A stretch of 13,794 nt of DNA from an uncultured Clostridium sp. (GTDB taxonomy: Bacteria; Bacillota; Clostridia; Clostridiales; Clostridiaceae), in contig NZ_CALEVF010000214.1 in the NCBI RefSeq assembly GCF_937920395.1, positions 1-13,794 of the forward strand, in the 5' to 3' direction. The notes beneath the pieces are model-generated. The model made no database searches. It saw only the letters and a program-made list of their open reading frames with translations, and had not been told where the DNA came from. Positions within the stretch are counted from its first letter, which is position 1; the number at the start of each line of letters is the position of its first letter. Of this stretch, positions 7,461 to 13,794 are shown in pieces. A program made the translations under genes and the position numbers.

Positions 7461-7570
7461 AAGTACCTCCAAAATAATATTTATACTTTATATTATTCTA
7501 TTTTCATTATTTTGTTACTACACTCAGTTTTTGGTGTAATATTTCATTTAAAGTTCTATGACATATTTAT

Positions 7571-7603
7571 ACACCTAGACAAATATTATATTTACCCAGG
7601 TGT
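7571..7603 (-). terminator. Weak hairpin after the kinase operon
   Basis: ACACCT (7571-7576) pairs with AGGTGT (7598-7603) around a 21-base AT-rich loop, 45 bp after the stop codon of the last kinase. No proper T-run follows on the minus strand, so it may be a weak terminator or a binding site. The rest of 7461-7647 holds no clear promoter for the Met-rich gene. Confidence 0.3.
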
Positions 7604-7647
7604 TTTAGATTATATTTATATTAATATATTATAAATACTAATAGTTA

Positions 7648-8871
7648 CTATTTTTTAATAGGTTCTTTTATTAACTTAAAATAGAAAGTAGATCCCTTCT
7701 CAATATTCTCTTCAAATCCAATTATTCCATTATGAGCTTCAATAATTCTTTGGGATATATAAAGTCCAAGGCCATTACTTTTTTCTCCAGCAGTTGGAAT
7801 TGAAGATGTTTTAGAGAAAATCTTGAATAATTTATTCCTTTGTGACTTCGGTATACCCTCACCCTCATCTATTACTTTCGTTGTGACATAATTGCCATCA
7901 TCACAAACTTTGAGAATAATATTCCCCAGTGGATAAGAAAATTTTATTGCATTTTGAAGGAAATTATTTATAACCTGACCAATTTTTATTTTGTCCATGC
8001 AAACTACAATGTTTTGCTCAGTTTCGATTTTCACTAAAATTTTAATTTTTTTATTCTTAGCTGACTGTCTGTTAATAGCAATTGATTTATTTAAGAAAGG
8101 AATATACATTATACTCTCCAAATTAAGCTCTAATTTTCCTGTCTCAATAACTGACACATCAATAATATCATTTATTAAATCTAAAAGATATTTACTTGAA
8201 TCTGTTATAATTTCTATAAATTCTATAGTTTCCTTAAGTTTTTCAAATCTTATCGGTTCTTGAGTGTTTACTTCTTTTACGGAAGTTTTAATAAACTTCG
8301 ATAAACTAAATATTCCTCCTATAGGGCTTCTTAAATCATGGGCTACAATACCAAGTATTCTACTTTTATCATTACTTATTTTTTCAAGCTCTATATTTTT
8401 TACTTCTAACTCTGCTGTTCGTGCGCGAACTTTATCTTTTAAAATTACATTTGTATTTTTTAGAGTTTCAATCATAATTTTATTTTCGCATATAAGTGCA
8501 TTTTTATCAAAAGCTTCCTTAACCGAACTTTTAAGTTCATATAAATTCCAAGGTTTTGTTAAATATCTAAAAATCTGTCCTTCATTAATAGACTTTATAG
8601 CATCACTTAAATCTGAATATCCAGTAAACAATATCCTTATTGTACTCGGATACATATCCTTCACTATTATAAAAAAGTCAGTTCCTTTCATTTTAGGCAT
8701 TTGCTGGTCACATAAAATTACTCCTATATTAACCTTTTTCATAATTTCAAAGGCATCTTTAGTATTTTGTGTAATATGCACATTATATTCCTTATAAAAG
8801 ATTCTTTTAAGAGTATTTAAAATCTCAATTTCATCATCAATTATCAGCAAATTTTTTTTATCATCCATCAT
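7648..8871 (-). CDS. Receiver-histidine kinase protein (REC-HisKA-HATPase), last gene of the B12 operon
   Basis: Soluble signalling kinase, 407 residues, without membrane segments. The N-terminal receiver has acidic Asp12/Asp13, phospho-acceptor Asp55 (CDQQMP), Thr83 (FTGY) and Lys106 (FRYLTKPW, as in HupR/RpfG-type receivers). A coiled coil (about 125-168) leads to HisKA with His178 in VAHDLRSPIGG, then HATPase with N box NNFLQNAIKFS, G1 box DEGEGIP and G2 box GLGLYIS. It can thus receive a phosphoryl group and phosphorylate another protein. Its ATG overlaps the TGA of the preceding kinase (ATGA, 8868-8871). A second ATG at 8868 is 7 bases from AAGGAG and may be the real start. It lacks a DNA-binding output. 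Confidence 0.9.
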   Translation of the reverse strand: MMDDKKNLLIIDDEIEILNTLKRIFYKEYNVHITQNTKDAFEIMKKVNIGVILCDQQMPKMKGTDFFIIVKDMYPSTIRILFTGYSDLSDAIKSINEGQIFRYLTKPWNLYELKSSVKEAFDKNALICENKIMIETLKNTNVILKDKVRARTAELEVKNIELEKISNDKSRILGIVAHDLRSPIGGIFSLSKFIKTSVKEVNTQEPIRFEKLKETIEFIEIITDSSKYLLDLINDIIDVSVIETGKLELNLESIMYIPFLNKSIAINRQSAKNKKIKILVKIETEQNIVVCMDKIKIGQVINNFLQNAIKFSYPLGNIILKVCDDGNYVTTKVIDEGEGIPKSQRNKLFKIFSKTSSIPTAGEKSNGLGLYISQRIIEAHNGIIGFEENIEKGSTFYFKLIKEPIKK

Positions 8872-10109
8872 ATTACTCCTTTAGGTATGAATATAGTAAA
8901 TATTGTTCCTTTTCCTGATATTGAATCAAAACAAATTTCACCCTTATGTATATCCTTAATTATTCTATAAGATAGATATAATCCTAGCCCTACTCCTACA
9001 CCCCTTGGCTTCGTTGTAAAAAACGGTTCAAATATTTTGCTCTTATTTTCAGCCAAAATCCCATCACCATTATCTTCTATTTCAACTATTATATACTTTT
9101 CTTTTTCATACAAGTTTATTGTAATTTCTCCATTTTCACCTGCTGCCTGTACTGCATTTATGATTATATTTAAAAATACTTGGTTTAATTGTGATGGGTA
9201 ACACTCTATATCAGTAGTCTTCGAGAAGTTCAAATTAAGTTTTGTAGATTTTCTTTTTATTTCTGATTTCACAAGATTTAAAGAATTTTTAATACATTCC
9301 TCTATATTACAAAGAATTTTTTCTGAATCATCAACTCTTGAATAATCTCTCAAATCCGATACAATTTTTTTAATTTTTTCAGTGCCCTCAAGGGTTGCCT
9401 TTTGAAGCACAGAAAAATCGTTAAGAATATAATTCATATCATATTTTTCTTTAATAATTGATATATTATCAATCTTTTTAATTTCATAATCTTCAAAAAA
9501 ACTTTTTATTGATTGAAAATATTGACCTATAACTTCGATATTACCCATAACATAAGTTAGAGGATTGTTTATTTCATGCACGATGCCTGCTGCAAGTTGG
9601 CCTAGTGCATTCATTTTCTCAAATTGAACAAGCATAGTTTGTGTTTCCTTTTGCTTACAAATGGCGTTTTTCAACATAATTTCTTTCTTAACAAGTTCTC
9701 TATTCATATTGTTAATTGATAAAGTATTATATGACATTTCTTTAAATAACGTTTCTATTTCTAGACCATCATACTCACACAAAAAAAATAACTCATTACT
9801 AATTTTATAAATTTGAGATATAAACGAAGAATTTAGATGAAGCTTCTTTAATGTAATAATTCCATTAAATACAAGATTATCTGTAGAATTATTAGTTAAA
9901 TTTTCATCTATTAAAGATTCAATTAGCGGATTTATTAACTTGTCCTTAATATTTTTTTCATTATATCCGAGTATTCGCTTATACCCTTCATTACAAAATA
10001 GCACATTACCTTCATAGTCAAGTGAAAAACAAATAACACTTTTACTGTGCTCTAAAAAAGTTTTTAAATTAAGTATTTTTTCTATTTTGAATTCGTATTT
10101 TTTATTCAT
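8868..10109 (-). CDS. PAS-containing sensor histidine kinase
   Basis: Soluble kinase, 413 residues. A PAS-like domain at about 20-65 (ICFSLDYEGNVLFCNEGYKRILGY) is followed by a long helical linker (about 120-165), a HisKA domain with His178 in GQLAAGIVHEINNPLTYV (the NtrB-like H-E-I-N-N-P type) and HATPase_c with NQVFLNIIINAVQAAG (N box), DNGDGI (G1), FEPFFTTKPRGVG and GLGLYLSYRII (G2). All catalytic motifs look intact. No transmembrane helix, so the signal is internal or passed on by a partner. Its start overlaps the end of helical gene 2 by 8 bp (ATGAATAA), and its end overlaps the next kinase by 4 bp, so translation is coupled. Confidence 0.9.
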   Translation of the reverse strand: MNKKYEFKIEKILNLKTFLEHSKSVICFSLDYEGNVLFCNEGYKRILGYNEKNIKDKLINPLIESLIDENLTNNSTDNLVFNGIITLKKLHLNSSFISQIYKISNELFFLCEYDGLEIETLFKEMSYNTLSINNMNRELVKKEIMLKNAICKQKETQTMLVQFEKMNALGQLAAGIVHEINNPLTYVMGNIEVIGQYFQSIKSFFEDYEIKKIDNISIIKEKYDMNYILNDFSVLQKATLEGTEKIKKIVSDLRDYSRVDDSEKILCNIEECIKNSLNLVKSEIKRKSTKLNLNFSKTTDIECYPSQLNQVFLNIIINAVQAAGENGEITINLYEKEKYIIVEIEDNGDGILAENKSKIFEPFFTTKPRGVGVGLGLYLSYRIIKDIHKGEICFDSISGKGTIFTIFIPKGVI

Positions 10110-10587
10110 TATCCATCTTCTTCATTGTTTCTAATCTATTTTCTGTTATTATTACAAACTCTGGTATATTTACACTAAGATAGTTGTAGATGCTTAAAAT
10201 TTCCATGAACGCCTTTTTAGAGAGATTTTCTTTAAGAAGTTCTATCCAAGTATTTATTTGTGCTGCCCAATAGTTTGAAGTAAACCCTCTACTCATATAT
10301 GCATGAAATTCCCATAAAAATGTATCTACTAATGTGTCAGCATTAGGGGTTAACATGATAGATCCAACAAATCTCAAATGATTTTTATAATTATCTTTCA
10401 TCATTCTAATATTTTTATCTCCACCGATAAGTTCCAAGATATCTTCTCTTTTAATCATAACTTCATTCATTTTAGCAGCGAGCAAATCTGTTTTATCTAT
10501 GTATTCATTAATTGAAGTATCACTAACTTTTACTAATTTTTTTGCATTTATAACAAGCTTATTTTTTATAAATACATTTTCATCCAT
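10102..10587 (-). CDS. Uncharacterised helical protein 2 of the B12 signalling operon
   Basis: A 161-residue protein from the ATG at 10587. A GTG at 10596 in frame is too close to AAAGGA to be used, and the ATG start makes it align end to end with helical protein 1 (11275-11760). By hand I count 90 identical residues of 161 without gaps. It is mostly amphipathic helix with no membrane segment. Shared motifs are KRxDILELIG, MMKDN--NHLRFV-SI, TLVDT-LW-F-AYMSRGF, YW--Q--TW and VNIP-F. I do not recognise a named family. It follows the B12-binding gene directly (TAA-A-ATG) and overlaps the PAS kinase by 8 bp, so a partner or adaptor between B12 sensor and kinase is inferred. Confidence 0.82.
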   Translation of the reverse strand: MDENVFIKNKLVINAKKLVKVSDTSINEYIDKTDLLAAKMNEVMIKREDILELIGGDKNIRMMKDNYKNHLRFVGSIMLTPNADTLVDTFLWEFHAYMSRGFTSNYWAAQINTWIELLKENLSKKAFMEILSIYNYLSVNIPEFVIITENRLETMKKMDNE

Positions 10588-10588
10588 T

Positions 10589-11233
10589 TTAAGCACATCC
10601 TTTAAGATAATTCTCTACACCCTCAAGATTTCCAAAATATAAAACATTTTTTAATTTTTGTGAAATCTCTACACCTACATTTATTAAAGCTTGTCCACCA
10701 ATAATAATAGGTACATCTGTTACCTTTCTTAATGCTATAATTTCCTTAAGTAAAAATTGAATGTTTGCATAAACACTTAAAGATAAAGAAATCATATCGG
10801 GTTTTACTAGTTCACAAAATCTAACTAATTCATCCATCGGAGTATTTGCCCCAAGATAATTAGTATCCCAGCTATTTTTTTCAAAGATATCTGCAACCAT
10901 TTTTCCTCCTACTTGATGTTCCTCATTTTCCACGCAAGAGATTACAATTTTTTTATTTACTCTATCTAAATTCATTATTTCTGGTAATAATTCATTCATT
11001 AAACCCTCTGTGATAGACGTAGCCATATGCTCAACTGCAACGCTAATCTTATTTTTTTCCCACATCTCACCTATTCTATATAGACTTTTCATAAAAATTT
11101 CTTCATACAATGTTATAATTGATAAATTTTGTTTTCTAAAACTTATCATCACTTTCTGACATTCAGTCCTATTTCCTTCTAAAAGGGCGTTAAAAAAAGT
11201 GTCCTCATATTTTTTTAAGTTTTCCTTTTCCAC
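10589..11233 (-). CDS. Cobalamin-binding sensor protein with CarH-like W-x9-EH motif
   Basis: A 214-residue stand-alone B12-binding protein. Residues 10-90 form the four-helix cap domain (B12-binding_2) and 93-213 the Rossmann-like B12 domain. The axial-ligand motif is EEHQVG (104-109; family D-x-H-x-x-G, with His106 as ligand), with SLSLS (149-153) and IIIGG (176-180) completing the nucleotide-tail pocket. Trp58 and Glu68-His69 give W-x9-EH, the mark of adenosylcobalamin photoreceptors CarH/LitR. The extra His that follows Trp in Thermus CarH is Glu here. There is no MerR DNA-binding domain. The GTG start follows GGAGG by 9 bases. Neighbours are kinases and helical proteins, not methyltransferases, which favours sensing over catalysis. 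Corrinoid carrier of a methyltransferase is the alternative. Confidence 0.88.
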   Translation of the reverse strand: MEKENLKKYEDTFFNALLEGNRTECQKVMISFRKQNLSIITLYEEIFMKSLYRIGEMWEKNKISVAVEHMATSITEGLMNELLPEIMNLDRVNKKIVISCVENEEHQVGGKMVADIFEKNSWDTNYLGANTPMDELVRFCELVKPDMISLSLSVYANIQFLLKEIIALRKVTDVPIIIGGQALINVGVEISQKLKNVLYFGNLEGVENYLKGCA

Positions 11234-11274
11234 TTAATATCGCCTCCATATTTAAGTACTTTATCTCAAATATA

Positions 11275-11760
11275 TTAATTATTATCTTTATGCCTTGATT
11301 TTTCTAGTTTTTCATCTGCAGCTTTTGTAAAATGTGGTATATTTACAGTAAACCAATTATATATACTAATTATTTCTGAAAATGCTTTACTAGAAATATT
11401 TTCTTTTAAAATTTGCCTCCATGTTTCTAATTGTACATTCCAATATTTCGTACTAAACCCTCTACTCATATACGAACGAAAAACCCACAACGTTGTATCT
11501 ACCAAAGTTTCTGAATCAGGTGTTTGCAGTATAGATGCAACAAAACGTAAATGGTTATTATGATTATCTTTCATCATTGTAATATTTTTTCCACTACCAA
11601 TGAGTTCTAAAATGTCATCTCTTTTAAGCATTATATCATTCATTTTAGTAGCTAATAGCTCCATTTTATCCATATATTCTTTTATCGATTTTTCACTAAC
11701 TCTTGCTATTTTATCCGCACTTTTTATAAGTGTACTCTTCGCAAATATACCCTTGCCCAT
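11275..11760 (-). CDS. Uncharacterised helical protein 1 of the B12 signalling operon
   Basis: A 161-residue paralogue of the product at 10102-10587, about 56% identical by manual ungapped count. The ATG at 11760 is chosen by that alignment and by AAAGGA 10 bases upstream; a GTG at 11769 is an in-frame alternative too close to the site. It is predicted all-helical, soluble and rich in conserved Trp/Tyr/Phe (LWVFRSYMSRGF, YWNVQLETW, NWFTVNIPHF). The sequence just before its start is a relic of a B12-binding gene, as the intact B12 gene precedes paralogue 2. Conserved His70 (NHLRFV) exists in both copies. Function unknown; a binding partner of the B12 protein is an inference from the pairing. 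Confidence 0.82.
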   Translation of the reverse strand: MGKGIFAKSTLIKSADKIARVSEKSIKEYMDKMELLATKMNDIMLKRDDILELIGSGKNITMMKDNHNNHLRFVASILQTPDSETLVDTTLWVFRSYMSRGFSTKYWNVQLETWRQILKENISSKAFSEIISIYNWFTVNIPHFTKAADEKLEKSRHKDNN

Positions 11761-11761
11761 T

Positions 11762-11818
11762 ATAAACACATCCTTTAATATAAATTTCTACATCTTCAAG
11801 ATTTGAAAGATAAACATA
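11762..11818 (-). pseudogene. Relic: C-terminus of a second B12-binding protein
   Basis: In the 72-bp gap between the REC-kinase stop and helical gene 1, one minus-strand frame encodes YVYLSNLEDVEIYIKGCVY. This aligns with the last residues of the intact B12-binding protein (VLYFGNLEGVENYLKGCA), 10 identities in 18. The DNA at the junction also matches: AAA GGA TGT GCT TAA A ATG in the intact copy, AAA GGA TGT GTT TAT A ATG here, so the stop codon has mutated. It is out of frame with the kinase, has no start, and now provides only the ribosome site AAAGGA of helical gene 1. Confidence 0.75.
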
Positions 11819-11832
11819 TCCGATTGGTGAAC

Positions 11833-13053
11833 CTACTCATATATATCTGAAAATTCTATGTTCATTTTGTCTACATAACTTAGACCCATATTATCTCCAC
11901 TTTTTTCTTTGCTTTCATCAATTGTTATAACTGGGAGTTTGATTATAAAATTACTTCCCACGCCGTAAGTGCTTTCTATAATAATTTTTCCACAATGCAT
12001 TTCTACAAATGATTTAACTAATGCCAATCCTATACCACTTCCTTCACTATTTCTATGTGTGGTATCATCAACTTGTAAAAATTTTTCAAATATCTTTTTT
12101 TTATTCTCCTCTGCTATTCCAATACCAGTATCTTTAACTGAAATAACTATAAAGTCTTTTCCATCAAAAATATTTACAGTTATTTTTCCACCTACATCTG
12201 TGAATTTTGTTGCATTAGACAGCAGATTAAACATTATAGTCTCTATTTTATTTGGGTCACATGCTATAATCTTTTCTTCTACATCTGTATCAAATATAAG
12301 TTTAATCCCTTTACTTTCAACAAAACTTACTACCGATAAAGTTATATCCTCAACAATTTTTACAATATCAACATTTCTTTTCACCATATTTATAAATCCC
12401 GAATCTATTTTAGTTATATCTATCAAATTATTTATAAGTCTAATTAATCTATAACTATTCTGATTCATCATACGGTTATATTTATGTAATTTTTCCTTTA
12501 TACCTGGAATTTCTATATCTTCAATAATTATATTGGTCATCTGAAGTGCACTAACTATTACATTTATAGGAGTCTTTAACTCATGAGAAATATTTGCCAA
12601 AAACTGTGATTTAACGTCACTTGCCTCCTCAGTCGCCTTTAAAGCTAGTTTAAGTTTATTTTCTGTTTCTTGAGTTTTTAACATTGATTTTACTATAGCA
12701 AGAAGAACATGTGGATCAATAGGTTTTATAAGATAATTATCTGCTCCACATTCTAGTCCATGAACCCAATCCTCATTTTTTGTATAATATGATGAAATAC
12801 TAAGTATTTCTATACATTTGGTATTAATATTAGACTTAAGTTTATTACATACATCATATCCTGTAATATCTGGGAGATTTACATCAAGTACAATTAAATT
12901 TGGTTTTTCATTTTCTGCTTTTTTCAATGCCTCTATTCCGGAAGATGCCTCTTCAGTTTCATAACCTGCCTCCCTTAGCACTTTTATCAAAATACATCTA
13001 CTAGTTGAATCATCATCAACAATTAAAATTTTTTTATTTTTAATGTTTATCAT
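11833..13053 (-). CDS. Receiver-histidine kinase protein, first gene of the B12 signalling operon
   Basis: Soluble kinase, 406 residues. Receiver 7-122 has Asp13-Asp15, phospho-acceptor Asp57 (VLDVNLP) and Lys110 (LIKPID); the usual Thr site is Ser (SISS). A helical linker (125-148) leads to HisKA with His157 (FLANISHELKTPINVI), and HATPase with N box MFNLLSNATKFT, G1 VKDTGIGI, F box IFEKFLQVD and G2 GSGIGLALV. The domain order equals that of the last gene, but the two are different subfamilies, so not a simple tandem copy. GAGGAG lies about 11 bases before the ATG. It heads the operon. Its 3' end abuts the B12 relic, and the last 30 or so residues after LPVITID are not part of the kinase core. 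Confidence 0.9.
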   Translation of the reverse strand: MINIKNKKILIVDDDSTSRCILIKVLREAGYETEEASSGIEALKKAENEKPNLIVLDVNLPDITGYDVCNKLKSNINTKCIEILSISSYYTKNEDWVHGLECGADNYLIKPIDPHVLLAIVKSMLKTQETENKLKLALKATEEASDVKSQFLANISHELKTPINVIVSALQMTNIIIEDIEIPGIKEKLHKYNRMMNQNSYRLIRLINNLIDITKIDSGFINMVKRNVDIVKIVEDITLSVVSFVESKGIKLIFDTDVEEKIIACDPNKIETIMFNLLSNATKFTDVGGKITVNIFDGKDFIVISVKDTGIGIAEENKKKIFEKFLQVDDTTHRNSEGSGIGLALVKSFVEMHCGKIIIESTYGVGSNFIIKLPVITIDESKEKSGDNMGLSYVDKMNIEFSDIYE

Positions 13054-13151
13054 AACTACACATTCTCCTCTGTAATTTAAATCTAATACAATTAAATTAA
13101 CCTCTTTATATAAAGTATAATAATTTCTTTCTATATTTACTTATATTGAAC

Positions 13152-13181
13152 ATTATAAAGAAACAATATAAATAATGTCAT
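13152..13181 (-). promoter_or_regulatory. Probable promoter of the B12 signalling operon
   Basis: Minus strand: ATGACA (13181-13176), 18-base spacer, TATAAT (13157-13152). Start near 13145, giving a leader of about 90 bases. The region 13054-13329 is very AT-rich; a perfect 12-base palindrome CTTTATATAAAG (13104-13115) lies in the leader. No cobalamin riboswitch B12-box is recognised. Confidence 0.55.
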
Positions 13182-13329
13182 TTAAGGTAACTTTATATAC
13201 ATACATATACTTTTATATATTCTATATTAGTAATTAAATTCCTTTAATATATGAGAATTTTAAATCGACATTTTGTTTCATCTATGTACATATTATTGCA
13301 TGTAAATATTTTCTGACTATTGACAATAT

Positions 13330-13662
13330 TCAATAAAAGCTTTATCCTTTCGTCTTAAAGACAGAGATATTTTAATTGTTACTAAAGGTGACGCGCGAAT
13401 TGATAATAGAAAATATAAAGACTTCTTCAAAACAAAGGCAAAAATGCTAGATCACGATGAAGTTGCGCAAATAACAGGTCATCCTGTAGGTGGAGTATGT
13501 CCATTTGGACTCGCAAGTCCTATAGGTGTGTACATAGATGTGTCCCTAAAGAACTATGAATATGTTTACCCTGCAGCGGGTTCCGCATTTACAGCCCTTA
13601 AAATAAGTCCATCTGATATGCAACAACTAACTCAAGCTGAATTTGTTGATGTTTGCAAATAA
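13330..13662 (+). pseudogene. 5'-truncated YbaK-family aminoacyl-tRNA deacylase
   Basis: From about 13330 one frame reads SIKALSF, then ILIVTKGDARIDN, KAKMLDHDEVAQITGHPVGG and VCPFGLASPIGVYIDVSL, to a normal-looking end at 13662. This is the GHPVGGVCPFG branch of YbaK-type deacylases, normally about 155-160 residues. About 110 are here; the first 45 or so are missing, and homology begins two codons before the lysine that matches the catalytic Lys. An in-frame TGA sits at 13321, and no frame upstream encodes the missing part. An ATG at 13444 is internal and would remove the active site. Hence a decayed gene; a truncated expressed product is unlikely. Confidence 0.82.
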
Positions 13663-13697
13663 ACTGGACCAACTTGAATTAAAAACAAAATAAATGA

Positions 13698-13726
13698 TTG
13701 ACATTTACTTTTATGAACCATATACT
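13698..13726 (+). promoter_or_regulatory. Sigma-A promoter driving the SAM riboswitch
   Basis: TTGACA (13698-13703), 17-base spacer, TATACT (13721-13726). The predicted start near 13733 lies just before the riboswitch P1 stem. Confidence 0.85.
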
Positions 13727-13738
13727 AAGCACTAACAA

Positions 13739-13794
13739 CTTATCAAGAGAGGTAGAGGGACTGGCCCGATGATACCCGACAACCAGCATTTTAA
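13739..13794 (+). ncRNA. SAM-I (S-box) riboswitch, 5' part, cut by the window edge
   Basis: CTTATCAAGAGAGGTAGAGG is the S-box 5' signature (P1/P2 with the kink-turn GA), followed by GACTGGCCCGATGATACCCG and ACAACCAGC of the P2/P3 region. SAM binding normally terminates transcription of methionine or cysteine synthesis or transport genes; the regulated gene and expression platform lie to the right of the window. Confidence 0.93.

Noticed and set aside
7162..7462. Long open frames on both strands across the Met-codon array
   Set aside because: They exist because the 15-bp repeat has no stop in several frames. Only the minus-strand frame beginning at 7460 has a ribosome site and continues into non-repetitive coding sequence.
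7461..7647. Sporulation sigma-factor promoter for the Met-rich gene
   Set aside because: A CATAGAAC sequence near 7555 resembles a sigma-E/K -10 box, but no matching -35 at the right spacing was found.
7991..8797. Open frames on the plus strand opposite the last kinase
   Set aside because: They mirror a gene with all kinase and receiver motifs; no ribosome site or recognisable domain.
11969..12454. 161-codon plus-strand open frame opposite the first REC-kinase
   Set aside because: Ser/Ile/Phe-rich shadow of the HATPase region; no ribosome site or motif.
13054..13329. Cobalamin riboswitch upstream of the B12 operon
   Set aside because: No B12-box or recognisable conserved core was found in the AT-rich leader; only a promoter and small palindromes.
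13444..13662. A real 72-residue protein starting at 13444
   Set aside because: The frame stays open upstream to 13324 with clear family similarity, so this ATG is internal to a truncated YbaK gene.

Overview
The window is AT-rich, with strong AGGAGG-type ribosome sites, sigma-A-like promoters, short hairpin terminators and a SAM riboswitch. Gene content and protein style fit an anaerobic, spore-forming Clostridium (sensu stricto). This is inferred from style; no rRNA or marker gene is present.

Layout. Positions 1-52 hold the first bases of a group IIC intron (minus strand), sitting directly behind a transcription terminator. From 161 to 2135 (minus) lies a marR-MFS drug-efflux operon whose promoter carries two matching palindromes; these move the regulator's start to an internal TTG. 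A maltose O-acetyltransferase-like gene (2238-2792, plus) is followed by a near-perfect two-way terminator. Next comes an unusual fusion (2865-4217, minus) of a threonine-synthase-like PLP fold, with most of its PLP-binding motifs altered, to a GNAT acetyltransferase. A YjeM-type amino acid permease (plus), a YbaK Cys-tRNA(Pro) deacylase (minus) and a methionine-rich tandem-repeat protein, perhaps a spore coat component (minus), follow.

The most interesting part is 7648-13053 (minus), one signalling operon with very tight spacing. In transcription order it reads: REC-histidine kinase; a 19-codon relic of a B12-binding gene; uncharacterised helical protein 1; a B12-binding protein; helical protein 2 (about 56% identical to protein 1, no gaps); a PAS-histidine kinase; and a second REC-histidine kinase. 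The B12-binding protein has the axial-ligand motif and also the W-x9-EH signature known from adenosylcobalamin photoreceptors of the CarH/LitR type, but no DNA-binding domain. None of the genes encodes an HTH output. I read this as a B12-based (possibly light- or cobalamin-sensing) phosphorelay in which the helical proteins are partners of the B12 protein. The relic shows that a [B12-binding + helical] pair was once duplicated and that one copy was lost.

The right end holds a 5'-truncated YbaK-family pseudogene (plus), then a textbook promoter and the first 56 bases of a SAM-I riboswitch, whose controlled gene lies beyond the window.
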